This document shows, one piece after another, positions 22,101 to 29,023 of a DNA stretch of 64,000 nucleotides. Source of the stretch: Panopea generosa (Eukaryota; Mollusca; Bivalvia; Adapedonta; Hiatellidae); NCBI GenBank assembly GCA_029582155.1, contig CM055901.1, forward strand, positions 49,543,206 through 49,607,205. The letters run 5' to 3'. Every line of letters begins with the position of its first letter. Position 1 is the first letter of the stretch. A program made the translations under genes and the position numbers. The notes below the pieces were generated by a model that was not told the origin of the DNA, ran no database searches, and saw only the letters and a program-made list of their open reading frames with translations.

Positions 22101-24994
22101 TACAGACAATGAAAATGCATTGACAAATTATGTTTTAAAATTTTAAGCCATTAAAAATTAATTGCTAGATTATCATCCAAATTTTCCTTAAAAACAGGGA
22201 GGGCAAAAGGAATTGTTAACAAAATTTTTATGAAAATAAAAAGGGTCGGGCGGCATGAAAATTAGGGGACAGGTAGGGATGAAAATCTGGCACTTAATTT
22301 ATTATGGCCTTAGCTATTTAAAATGCATGCAGTAGTTGGATTTGTATATAGATATGTAGCAAATACATGTATGAATCGTTATAATAGCAATTATAGTAAA
22401 ACTCTGCATTATCTATGCCCTCCATCTGGTTGAATGATCTTGTAAATGAAATCAAAAGAAGAGAACAATGCCAAAGAAGTCAATTTTTGATAATGCAAGG
22501 TCATACCTCAGTCATTTAAAATCAATTGTGATATTATAGATTTAGTTTAACTACTGTGTAAGTTTGGTGAAGACCAAATGAAAACTACTTAAGAGAATAT
22601 ATTGTCAAATAACATGATTTTGATGACTCGAAGAGACAAAACTTTTGTATTATTTATCCAATTTGGCCAGTTCAAAAACTTCTTTTCAAGACATAATGAA
22701 ATTTATGGTTAAACAACTACTGGGTAAGATTGGTGAAGATCAAATGAAAACTACATGTGCCAGTGAGCACACAACATAAAATACATAATTTTTAGCAGTT
22801 CAAGGGACATAACTATGACACTAATTATCCAGTTAATGAGGCCTCACCTAAATCGCTGATATTTTTTTGGTATTAGCATTAAAACTGCACATTAATATCA
22901 AACATCAAATATTATGTTCAATAACTTATATTATATTTTGGCTGTGTAGTGTTAAATTCTTTATTTATATTGACCCAATACTAAATTGTGGCCTGTGGTT
23001 AAGTCACTCTGACATTTACCAGTATCTTGTTATGCTGAAACATTGATGAATAAATTGCAAAATGCTGACCTATGTATTAACAAAATGCTCATAAATTAGA
23101 TTATCTACAAAGACAGATTGATTGATTGAATATTTAATGTCATTTTTAAGCCATCGAGGGTTAGCAGCCGATCAGTTAACCTAACCACTGTTTACTGGTA
23201 TCCTGAAAGGTTAACCACTACTCAAGCAAACCCCATCTCAGCAAGTAACTGATAACTTTTCCACTTGAACCAGTGGTGAGAGACAAATGATAATGAGACA
23301 CAATGTTTTGTATCTATCACCACAGAGTCTGTTGCCAGACGGGGATTCAAACTCACAACCCCAGGATTGATAGTCAGACAGTGTTACCGAATTAGCTGAT
23401 CAGGCCTGGCTACAAGGAGAGAATCAACCATTATCTTTGAATTGGACCTTCTGCATTTTGAGTCAATATTCTTTCCATTATCTTCTGAACAGACAGTTAT
23501 AGGTGATGCACCTTTAAGCCACTTTAAAAGCTGTCCAAGGTATTATGATTTAAAAACTACTGTATAAATTTGGCAAAAAAAATAGCTAAAATCAAATGAA
23601 AACTGCATGCCAGTTTATGACTGCACACAACATCAAATAACACAACATTTGTAGTCTATTCCAGGACCTGATATCTTCCAAATCAGGTCTATTAACCACC
23701 AATGAAAAAAAACAGGGAATTCTATGCCTGTCCCACAATTCATAGCAATCAAACACTAACTAAACTTTGACGTCATTCAAATTTTCCCTGAAGCAATTGA
23801 CTTATTAGCGTGGTTGTTACAATTGCTATTTAATAGACCCAATCAAGAGAGCTTGGTTTGTACTACAGACTACAACATTTGAGAATTCAATGGGCCACAA
23901 GTCTAATATTAATTATATGATTTGACCAATCCAAGACCTTGTTCATGATATTTTCGTTATATAACTAGAGCATAAGTTTGGTGACAATCTAATGGAAACT
24001 ACCAGTACTAGAGATTTAAAGGGTATAATTGATGGAATGCCTAATCATATCTAATTTTTCAGTTCTATTATCTATGTATGAAATCATAACTTCAGCACAG
24101 AATATAAACCTAAAGCCTGCCCTATTTTATGACATTTTATTTCATGTGTATTACAGAACTCTTAATGTACCAATTGTTGTCTTACATTTATGATATCTTA
24201 CCTTTGATCTTACATGTTTTTATTGAATTTTAATGGCTTATCTTTCATATAAAAATGTGTTAAATACATAAATTTTTCTCAATTGAATCGCATACATTTA
24301 ATCATTTGTTATAAGTCTTTGATCATTTATATTTAGCAGGATAACTTGACTTAAAAAACATATCTCACTAGCAATAGAGTTCTGCAAATTAATTTTAATA
24401 AACTTGTATAAAAACCTTTGTCATTCCCACTCCAACCACAAAAACTTTCCTCTTCATCTTTTAGGTGAGACAAATTAATGCTGAATGAAATCAATTATCT
24501 TAAATAATGAAGACAAAAGCAGATGTGATCCTGCACTGGTGGATGACTACTTTTCAAACTACTTTCTGTGTCCTGTTCATGCTAGTCTGTGACCTGTCAA
24601 AGTCCGAACAAGCGTGTTCAATGGACCATCTCAAAATCAATCAGCGGAAAGCATACATTTGCATAATGAATACAATTTCTCATGAATTTACATGCATTAA
24701 CAATAGAAGAACCGCTTGGTTGCAAAACATAACATGAAACATTTTAACAAAAATATGTATTAAAGAAATGATATCTGTAAATCTCGAATATTTTGGAGAA
24801 AACCCCAAAATTATTTTTTTTTTTATGATATCTTTGACTTATACAATTCTAAAGATAATTAAAATCTAACTAGTTGATCTTAAAGTGGAACAAGCGATTT
24901 TGAAATAAATGACATGCATTGAAACCTTTGTCATTCCTACTCCAACTACAAAAACTTTTCTTTTCATGTTTCTGTTTACACCGGAGGCGGCCAT
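687..24994 (-). CDS. SCP2: SCPx/SCP2, peroxisomal 3-oxoacyl-CoA thiolase fused to sterol carrier protein 2 domain(s); gene-level entry, 3' end off window
   Basis: SCPx cleaves 3-oxoacyl-CoA, especially branched-chain and bile-acid-type substrates, in peroxisomes; its SCP2 domain binds sterols and acyl chains. The spliced exons give about 569 codons here (human SCPx is about 547 in total). Visible motifs, numbered from the exon 1a start: GVGMTK near the N-terminus, the nucleophile in VNNNCATGS (Cys93), HDCFS (His304), [10 protein letters not shown] (His354), then two SCP2 segments starting near residue 424. All introns are GT-AG and all phases agree. The gene has duplicated start exons, a duplicated exon 7, and a second SCP2 domain beginning in the last visible exon. 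No stop codon or C-terminal peroxisomal signal is in the window, so the 3' end lies to the left. Family assignment is from motif order and recalled homologues and is very secure. Confidence 0.97.
1912..2092 (-). mobile_element. tRNA-derived SINE, family A
   Basis: Body with AACTGGATATGCC-type tail, AGTAACTGGCAAA-like centre and a B-box-like stretch (reverse of GGAATTCAAACTTACGACC). Same family as 17541-17752, 59450-59658 and 57297-57520. It lies just inside the intron after SCP2 exon 15, in the gene's sense orientation. Confidence 0.75.
2102..2305 (-). CDS. SCP2: SCP2 exon 15 (SCP2 domain core)
   Basis: 68 codons. Begins [19 protein letters not shown], includes [13 protein letters not shown] and [20 protein letters not shown], and ends NTQT. 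This is the five-stranded-sheet core of the lipid-binding fold. Phase 0 at both ends; donor GTAAGT. A tRNA-derived SINE starts about 10 bp into the following intron. Confidence 0.97.
2363..2582. mobile_element. MITE with about 30-bp inverted repeats (GGCC family), copy 1
   Basis: Ends share ATAAATTAATTGCTAGATTA and its inverse TAATCTAGCAATTAATTTAT. The inside carries GGGAGGGCGGGAGG and GAAAATAAAAAGGGTCGG. Two more copies at 18294-18486 and 22146-22310. Flanking TTA/TAA suggests a 2-3 bp target duplication. Confidence 0.8.
3046..3133 (-). CDS. SCP2: SCP2 exon 14 (linker and start of first SCP2 domain)
   Basis: 29 codons: linker [12 protein letters not shown], then [17 protein letters not shown]. 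Too short to stand out as an ORF, but the acceptor (TCTAG) and donor (GTATAT) keep phase with exons 13 and 15. Human has IEAVPTSS followed by the first SCP2 helix. Leaves in phase 0. Confidence 0.92.
3298..3732. repeat. Minisatellite, about 40-bp unit, about 11 copies
   Basis: Unit like ACACATTTCAGGTTTAATAT then ATTGGTGTTACACTTTTTTA; inside the SCP2 intron between exons 13 and 14. Confidence 0.9.
3737..3920 (-). mobile_element. Degraded family A SINE
   Basis: Recognisable by the order GGAAGAAGA, AACAGAACCACGATCCTTCC and GCTGGACTTGAATGACCTC, diverged from the better copies. Confidence 0.5.
4128..4278 (-). CDS. SCP2: SCP2 exon 13 (end of thiolase domain)
   Basis: Begins [19 protein letters not shown] and ends [16 protein letters not shown]; closely matches the human SCPx thiolase C-terminus. 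Enters in phase 1, leaves in phase 2 at GTATGT. Confidence 0.97.
4905..5690. repeat. Tandem repeat, about 54-bp unit, about 10 copies, interrupted
   Basis: Unit contains GAAAGATTCTTATATCCTCA and ACCAGTTTTAAATCCCACCA. The array is split by a foldback element at 5020-5260. It is in the SCP2 intron between exons 12 and 13. Confidence 0.88.
5020..5260. mobile_element. Foldback piggyBac-type MITE (TTAA-flanked), copy 1
   Basis: Ends TTAACCCTT and AAGGGTTAA, with further inverted similarity inside. It contains a hairpin around 5157-5190 (TTCAGATTGCTCGT against ACGAGCAATCTGAA) and outer arms GAAGGCTTTTGAA / TTCAAAAGCCTTC. A second copy is at 28834-29023. Confidence 0.8.
6113..6220 (-). CDS. SCP2: SCP2 exon 12 (GHP motif)
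   Basis: Begins [20 protein letters not shown] and continues [15 protein letters not shown]; His354 of [10 protein letters not shown] is the active-site His. Phase 1 at both ends; donor GTACAG. Confidence 0.97.
6628..6723 (-). CDS. SCP2: SCP2 exon 11 (HDCFS)
   Basis: Codes [20 protein letters not shown] then [11 protein letters not shown]; the HDCFS His (residue 304) belongs to the thiolase active site. Phase 1 at both ends; donor GTAAGA. Confidence 0.96.
8012..8214 (-). CDS. SCP2: SCP2 exon 10
   Basis: 67 codons. Starts [17 protein letters not shown], continues [18 protein letters not shown], and ends [22 protein letters not shown] is a near-invariant SCPx segment. Enters in phase 2, leaves in phase 1 at GTTTGT. 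Confidence 0.96.
8783..8880 (+). mobile_element. tRNA-derived SINE fragment
   Basis: GTGGTGCAATGGATAGTAAC (A-box-like) and GGTCATGGTTCGATCCC (B-box) are about 50 bp apart; there is no tRNA cloverleaf acceptor pairing. Confidence 0.55.
9077..9163 (-). CDS. SCP2: SCP2 exon 9
   Basis: Begins [18 protein letters not shown] and ends KLQC plus TG; matches human PYSQFQDEYSLDE...LQCC. Phase 2 at both ends; donor GTAATT. Confidence 0.95.
9754..9817 (-). CDS. SCP2: SCP2 exon 8
   Basis: Codes [20 protein letters not shown] plus [15 protein letters not shown] matches SCPx. Enters after a phase-1 G and leaves in phase 2 at GTGAGT. Confidence 0.95.
10656..10814. mobile_element. TA-flanked MITE (CAGTCAAACCTG family), 159 bp
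   Basis: Ends CAGTCAAACCTGTCTT and CACAGGTTTGACTG, flanked by TA on both sides, as for Tc1/mariner-type elements. Relatives at 14390-14586, 19966-20148 and 32807-33835. Confidence 0.88.
11712..11925. mobile_element. Truncated element with AACAAAAGGCCCATGGGCC end
   Basis: The end AAACAAAAGGCCCATGGGCC then TAAACGATCACCTG is the inverse of GGTGAGCGATATAGGGCC...CTCTTGTTT at about 32410-32450. The right part ends near CAGGTGACCTAAAA. Confidence 0.55.
12085..12272 (-). mobile_element. tRNA-derived SINE, family B
   Basis: Contains CTCCGCAAGTAACTGAAAA and GGGATTCGAACTCATGTCCG (inverse B-box), then a tRNA-like head up to GCTGACCATGCCC. It ends about 150 bp from SCP2 exon 7b. Confidence 0.7.
12423..12549 (-). 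CDS. SCP2: SCP2 exon 7b (downstream member of a mutually exclusive pair)
   Basis: 127 nt. Begins [14 protein letters not shown] and ends [16 protein letters not shown]; acceptor TTTCAG, donor GTAATA. Differences from 7a cluster in the first 27 codons, while [12 protein letters not shown] is unchanged. Its open frame, consensus splice sites and conserved core argue against a pseudo-exon. The intron between 7a and 7b is only 174 bp. Confidence 0.93.
12724..12850 (-). CDS. SCP2: SCP2 exon 7a (upstream member of a mutually exclusive pair)
   Basis: 127 nt, 42 codons plus one base. Begins [14 protein letters not shown] and ends [16 protein letters not shown]; acceptor TTTCAG, donor GTAATG. This matches the human segment ending in QMFGYAGKEHMEKYG. 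It is an alternative to exon 7b: both have the same length, the same phases and 25 of 43 identical residues when the split Gly is counted. Including both would shift the frame, since 127 is not a multiple of 3. Confidence 0.93.
13070..13260 (-). mobile_element. Rearranged SINE, families A/B
   Basis: ATTGATTGATTATTAAGCGTC body, TGGAATTCAAACTCACGACC inverse B-box, CGCTCAGCTATTGG inverse A-box. Its first bases resemble family A. Confidence 0.6.
14213..14277 (-). CDS. SCP2: SCP2 exon 6
   Basis: Codes [20 protein letters not shown] then T; ALGFEKM.RGSL is the SCPx hallmark after the nucleophile. Enters in phase 1 and ends in phase 0 at GTGAGT, so the next exon must start on a codon boundary, as both exon 7 copies do. 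Confidence 0.95.
14390..14586. mobile_element. TA-flanked MITE (CAGTCAAACCTG family)
   Basis: Ends CAGTAAAACCTGTGTAAGTG and GCGACAGGTTTGAATG, TA on both sides. Internal AGAGCAAATTAA is shared with 19966-20148. Confidence 0.85.
15280..15822. repeat. 39-bp minisatellite, about 14 copies, two sub-variants
   Basis: Unit: GCTTGCCTATAACACAAACA then TGACTCTGATATTGCAGGT. Early copies have GCAGGTGCTTGCC, later copies GCCGATGCTTGCTT, and one shortened unit sits near 15440. Since 39 is a multiple of 3, open frames run through it on both strands. It is in the intron between SCP2 exons 5 and 6. Confidence 0.93.
16094..16122. repeat. (AT)n microsatellite
   Basis: About 14 AT dinucleotides in the intron between SCP2 exons 5 and 6. 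Confidence 0.95.
16648..16800 (-). mobile_element. Degraded family A SINE
   Basis: TTTATTGGTGAAAGAACATC, AGCAGAACTACTGTGATTCC and ACAAGTAACTGG follow the family A order. Confidence 0.5.
17159..17222 (-). CDS. SCP2: SCP2 exon 5 (catalytic cysteine)
   Basis: Codes [20 protein letters not shown] then G; the Cys of NNNCATGS is the thiolase nucleophile (residue 93 from the exon 1a start). Enters in phase 0, leaves in phase 1 at GTAATT. Confidence 0.96.
17541..17752 (-). mobile_element. tRNA-derived SINE, family A
   Basis: CATATCCAGTTTATTGGTGG, AAGTAACTGGCAAACTTTCT, GACTTGAACCTACAACCTC (inverse B-box) and AGATCTCTTGGTCACTGAGG (inverse A-box). Nearly full length, between SCP2 exons 4 and 5. Confidence 0.8.
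18121..18185 (-). CDS. SCP2: SCP2 exon 4
   Basis: Codes [20 protein letters not shown] then N; leaves in phase 0 at [15 protein letters not shown] and GMTGIP are SCPx signatures just before the catalytic Cys segment. Confidence 0.95.
18294..18486. mobile_element. MITE (GGCC family), copy 2
   Basis: GGCCATTATAAATTAATTGC start and GCAATTAATTTATTATGGCC end form near-perfect inverted repeats; lies 108 bp upstream of SCP2 exon 4. Confidence 0.85.
19080..19335 (+). mobile_element. tRNA-derived SINE, family B
   Basis: GGTTGTGAGTTCTAATCACC (B-box-like), then a body that is the inverse of the 23124-23407 copy (CATTGTGTCTCATTATCATT, GATTCAAGTGGGAA, TTGATTGTCTGTTAGC). Confidence 0.65.
19761..19832 (-). 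CDS. SCP2: SCP2 exon 3
   Basis: Codes [17 protein letters not shown] then CVGYVYG; donor GTAAGT. CVGYV is a conserved SCPx-thiolase segment. Phase 1 at both ends. Confidence 0.95.
19966..20148. mobile_element. TA-flanked MITE (CAGTCAAACCTG family)
   Basis: Ends CAGTCTAACCTGTGTAAGCG and GCTTAAGACAGGTTTGACTG with TA on both sides. Confidence 0.88.
20864..21398. mobile_element. TTAA-flanked MITE (AGGGA family), copy 1
   Basis: Ends AGGGAGTATATCAGATAAA and CCTGATAAATTCCCT, flanked by TTAA at 20860-20863 and 21399-21402. The whole 535 bp is similar to 49711-50236. Confidence 0.85.
21951..22008 (-). CDS. SCP2: SCP2 exon 2
   Basis: Codes [19 protein letters not shown] plus one base; acceptor TTTCAG, donor GTAAAT. 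It continues GVGMTK into the typical SCPx N-terminus (human has KFVKPG then DYPDLAEEAG). Enters in phase 0, leaves in phase 1. Confidence 0.95.
22146..22310. mobile_element. MITE (GGCC family), copy 3
   Basis: GCCATTAAAAATTAATTGCT start, CACTTAATTTATTATGGCCT end, internal GGGAGGGCAAAAGG and AAAGGGTCGG. Shortest copy; same orientation as the other two. Confidence 0.8.
23124..23407 (-). mobile_element. tRNA-derived SINE, family B, near full length
   Basis: Inverse B-box in GGGATTCAAACTCACAACCC and A-box in GAATTAGCTGATCAGGCC; tail TTGATTGATTGAATATTTAA. Best copy of the family here; partial copies at 31430-31570 and 12085-12272. Confidence 0.75.
24416..24457 (-). CDS. SCP2: SCP2 exon 1b (proximal alternative start exon)
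   Basis: Codes [14 protein letters not shown] (14 codons) and ends at donor GTTTTT, phase 0. It matches exon 1a at 38 of 42 bases, and all four differences are A/G changes at third codon positions. An in-frame TAA lies two codons upstream of the ATG, so translation must start here. The bases before the ATG (CCTAAAAG) could also be a splice acceptor for an upstream noncoding exon, so this may be either a true first exon or a second exon carrying the start. Confidence 0.8.
24595..24606 (+). promoter_or_regulatory. DR1/HNF4-like nuclear receptor site
   Basis: TGTCAAAGTCCG resembles the HNF4/PPAR-type DR1 core GGTCAAAGTCCA, and lies about 140 bp upstream of SCP2 exon 1b. DR1 sites control many peroxisomal beta-oxidation genes in vertebrates. 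A single motif could be chance. Confidence 0.25.
24926..24994 (-). CDS. SCP2: SCP2 exon 1a (distal start exon)
   Basis: Codes MAASGVNRN followed by [14 protein letters not shown] (23 codons), then donor GTTTCA; phase 0 into exon 2. The first ATG (24992-24994) is in CAACATGGCC, a strong context; a second in-frame ATG is at 24965-24967. I prefer the upstream ATG because of its context and because the frame stays open between the two. A CRE palindrome lies just upstream. Confidence 0.85.
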
Positions 24995-25008
24995 GTTGGT
25001 GACGTCAC
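24987..25008 (-). promoter_or_regulatory. CRE palindrome and TISU/YY1-like start context of SCP2 exon 1a
   Basis: GTGACGTCAC (24999-25008) is a perfect CRE palindrome ending 5 bases upstream of the exon 1a ATG. Around the ATG, CAACATGGCCGC (24998-24987, minus strand) differs by one base from the TISU consensus SAASATGGCGGC, a joint YY1 site and start context for very short 5' UTRs. This is motif matching only; no transcript start is visible. Confidence 0.5.
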
Positions 25009-25244
25009 GAATCAGATTGCAAGAACTATTTTCAAAGCTACTTAGTATGAATCCGCCGAAAACGAAGCATTATGAGTCGATATACTTTAATACCATCACT
25101 CATACATTTCTATACAATATATCTATGTTATTATTTGCAACTTTAGCAAGAAAATAATAAAGAAACAACTATTTTTTAGACACACAATAGAACTACTTTT
25201 TCATTCGCAAGTAATTACTTGAGTGGTTGTCCGGTCGTTTTATT

Positions 25245-25424
25245 TTTGGCGCGGATCATTGTTATGGAATCATAATTTTTTCTTAATTTTGCATATATTT
25301 CTTCATCGTAAGAGGAAAAATGTATTTTAATCTTGTAGTTAAATAATCCAACTAACGGTATATCCATGTTATCCATCTGTAAATGCTGATTATTTCCCGG
25401 AAATCGCGATCACAAATAGGACAG
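25245..25424 (+). promoter_or_regulatory. NIPBL: Candidate NIPBL promoter and noncoding exon 1
   Basis: TTTTGGCGC (25245-25253) is an E2F-type site in a locally CpG-richer stretch. About 170 bp further, TAGGACAG|GTGAGA gives a good donor at 25424/25425, preceded by an ETS-like CCCGGAAAT. Human NIPBL also has a noncoding first exon and starts translation in exon 2, which fits the acceptor just before the ATG exon at 32522. The start of this exon is not resolved. Confidence 0.4.
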
Positions 25425-28400
25425 GTGAGAGCATCAAATCAATTCCTTGCATCGAAAATATTGGAAATCGTCTGTAATTTGGCGTCATTTTAAATAATTT
25501 TGCATTGTTTTTATTGTAATATAACCAATTAACACATATTTTAACGACCTTTGCAAATTTGATGGTCGCAACATCAGTAATTATGACATGTTTATTGTGA
25601 CCTACTAATTACGCGAGCAAATTGGAGTGGGTGGGGAATGGCCTTTTTTCTAAATTTTATTTATAATTTACTGCTATTTGATAATGCTTTTCAGTTTTTA
25701 AGTTAAACATCTGTTTGCCTACATACATATTAAGCAATTGCATGTAACGCCAATCATAAAATAGGCTGTGTCCAGATGAATAATCACTTTTGGTTAAGTA
25801 TGTATGTATAATCCAGAGACTACACCATGATATAGATCTGACTTGAGGTTTTAGATGAAAATGCACTTTAAGAAACCTATGTATATCTGACTTTGATGTA
25901 AATCATTTGTTATGTTTAATATTTTGGAATACTGGTATTTTGTCCTTATTTATGTTTAATTATCCACTAATTGCGGATTGATTGGTATCCACCTATGTAA
26001 TTGGCTATTTATGTTGGTAACAAAAACAACCTAACTTGCAGCTTTTTCAAAGGTTGTAAATATGGTCTATAAAAGAGGTCAACATTATGTCGTTGCTCAA
26101 CACATGCATTTTAATAGCGCATTGATCTTTTAACCATGTTACGGGTTTAAAGTCAGGCCATATGGTGCATTGTGCTCAAAAGTGCTGTACTATGTATGTT
26201 TTAAATATGATGATGAAATATAGTCATCAGCAGGCTTTTTTCACAGGCCATTTAAGCACAGTGGCACCCCTGCACTTAACTTTCAAAAACGGTAATCATC
26301 AGCGCTTGAACAATTTAACACAATTTTGCAAAAGCTTGCATTTCTCTAAATCATTGTTTTTCATTGTAGTGTTTTCCCTAAAGCGGCTTTTTCTATGCCA
26401 CCCTGCCCTTTTCTTATACCTCCACGCTTAAATAATTACCGTCAGTGCCCTTTTAAATAAACAATGATAGACACCGCTGTGAAGAATAAACAGTATCCTC
26501 CCCGCTGTGTTCCTTTATTGGCTAATCAGACCGTAGGCACTTCACGCGTCATTAGGTAATTTCCAATATGCGTATACACTCGATTAACACATTGTTTCCG
26601 CTTTTAGTACATTATCATATTATTCTTTCATAGATGCGGAACCATTAGAATGGTTCTCATTTCAAGCTTTCCAATTATAACAACTAGGAAGCCAGCGGTA
26701 CACACTAATGTTTTTTCTAGACCAGTTTCTTTAAATGTAGGTTTGTCTCCCCTTTACGTTATGTATGTGTCAAATCACAAGTATTAAAGTTTAAATAAGA
26801 TAGGAAGAAGTGAGATAAATTCAGGGAGAAGTGAATATTTCTTTATTAGTATGACCAACTTATTATGTTGTATTTAGGTCTTTGTTCTTTATTGAATAAC
26901 TATCACAGAAGTTAGTTTAAAACATTATCTTAAACATTGCCCTTTCCTTTTTTAATGGTTGCTTACTGTCATACCATACTATAATGACAATGTCATTTCC
27001 AAATTGCAATCTTTGATTGCTCTGAAATACCTTAGAAAATTGTGACTAGTCGAATTATATTTCAAATATCTAAAAAAGCCCACCTAATTTATATTGATTT
27101 TTTGTTTTCAATACTGTATGTAAATCATCATATGACTGCTAAAAGAAAATTATACGCTGAATATACACAACCAGTAAGCAATAAGTATAGTACCAACTCA
27201 CATTTTCTTTACCTCGATTTTAATATCAACGTTCACTTTTTCACAGAAGAAAATTGACATACATGCAGTTCCAATTATTGTAAATCTACAAAATATTCAT
27301 AAAATTAACGGAACCTATAGCTGACATTATACAAATCGCGGTCTGTTGCAAATTCTCTGGTAAAAACTTAATCAGGACTTAGAGAGATTGCCACCATTTT
27401 GGCAAGGGAGATAATATTTTTATTGCCGAAATTAAGTTTTTTCCCTAATAAACTTTAAGAGATACCCGCGAATCACGTCTTCACCTTTTTTTAGATCAGA
27501 TCTCGGCTGATTATGACCAGAGGGAAAACACAGCTTGATGCCGATTTATCCGGTAATTGATGTGTTAGGGATAGGGATCTAACTGGCAAGCCAATACTGT
27601 GTGCTTTAGTGACTCACGTAAACAATAAACTGAAAATTAATACAAATCTACATAGCTTGTATCAGATTGTCAGAGTGGTCTTAAAGTTGAATATGACAAC
27701 ATTTTTGCTAGCTTGGACTCTGAATTCCTCTGTAGTTTACCTTTCAAAGTCATATAGTATTTAAGCATAAATGCTTATTCTCAGTAAACAGATCTGTAAC
27801 AACTTAAATAAAATAAATGAATAATTCATTTAGTTTCGGCAATATACGCATTGGCAAAAAACTGGAATGATATTTGACTCTTAAACTAACTTCAAAAGTG
27901 ACTGGAGTGTGACTTCTTTTGCTGTATCTGCACCTTACAAGGACCTGATCAGCTGATTGTTACATATATTTAGCAAGAGAAGGACTGGCGAATACTTGTG
28001 TATTTGGGCTAAGCATGTCGTATCAGTAAACTATCGGCAAATGTTTAAAACCTGTATGTGATTGACAGTCGATTTGTTTATACGTCTTGTAATGGGGCAG
28101 CAGGGCGCTTTAAAACAAAGAAGGGCAGCGTTTTAAAGACAGAAGGGCAGTCTGAAAGGGGCAGCTCTTGAAAAAAACCCTACACAAACACATCAAGTGC
28201 GATTGTTTGATAAGCAACTGAAGGTGTTGACAGTGTTTTTCACAAGATTTTAAAAGGTGTCGGCATTACCTTTCAATTGATTCATTAACCTCACAATCAT
28301 GTGAAGTCTATGTAGTATGTATGCAATCAATAGGAACGAAACACTTATTGAAGAGTCAAGATCATTTCTCCGATCAAGACAACTAGAATTAGATTGCAGT

Positions 28401-28833
28401 GTTTAGTAAGGGCTTTATGCAAGTAAGCAAAAGAATGAAATCCTAAAGGGTTTTCCCAGCATCTCATTTCAACAAAGCTAAAATAAAATCCCCACTTAAA
28501 AGGTTTATTTTGTACATAAATTGAAGAAAAAATACGAAAAAAAACATCCGGATGTTGCCTACCGTAAGTAAACAAATTTGAGAAACCCGGTCTAAAAGTT
28601 GGCGCTTTCAAAAATTGCCATTGGTTCCTAAAAATTGGTGCATCGGTTATAGCGGTCCTGTTTCCTTTTATAAAATTTTAATTTATTTGGAAATACACTG
28701 ACACCTAATGAAAATTACAGAATCAAACATTAAAAATGCAAACTTCTCAATTGTATTAACTTTTAAATATGACAAGTTATCCATTTATAAACACTCCTTT
28801 GCTATATTTTTATGGCAATATTATTCTAATATA

Positions 28834-29023
28834 GCCCTTTACTTCATATACACGCATTTGGACACCAGATATAGAAGCCTTTGGACACCTAATATAGAAG
28901 GCTTTGAATTATTGGGTGAATTGTGTTTATATTAACTGACAGAGTGGAAAACAGTGCAGGAAGTGTTCAGATTGCTTGTTACAAAGGCCTTCTGTGATTG
29001 GTGCGTATCTTTGGAGTGAAGGG
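28834..29023. mobile_element. Foldback piggyBac-type MITE, copy 2
   Basis: Starts CCCTTTACTTCATATACACG and ends GAGTGAAGGG before TTAA. It shares GACACCTAATATAGAAGGCT and AGTGTTCAGATTGCT with 5020-5260 but lacks one arm of the central hairpin. Confidence 0.75.

Larger units (their letters stand above)
21400..24040. repeat. Clusters of diverged intronic tandem repeats in SCP2 introns
   Basis: Around 21400-21830, 22540-22860 and 23540-24030, phrases like AAGTTTGGTGAAGACCAAAT, GAAAACTAC and GGGACATAACT recur about every 140-160 bp. Boundaries are not sharp. Exon 2 and two other elements lie within this span. Confidence 0.5.

Noticed and set aside
24507..24737. Plus-strand 76-codon gene near the SCP2 start
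   Set aside because: No recognisable domain; more likely part of the region upstream of exon 1b.
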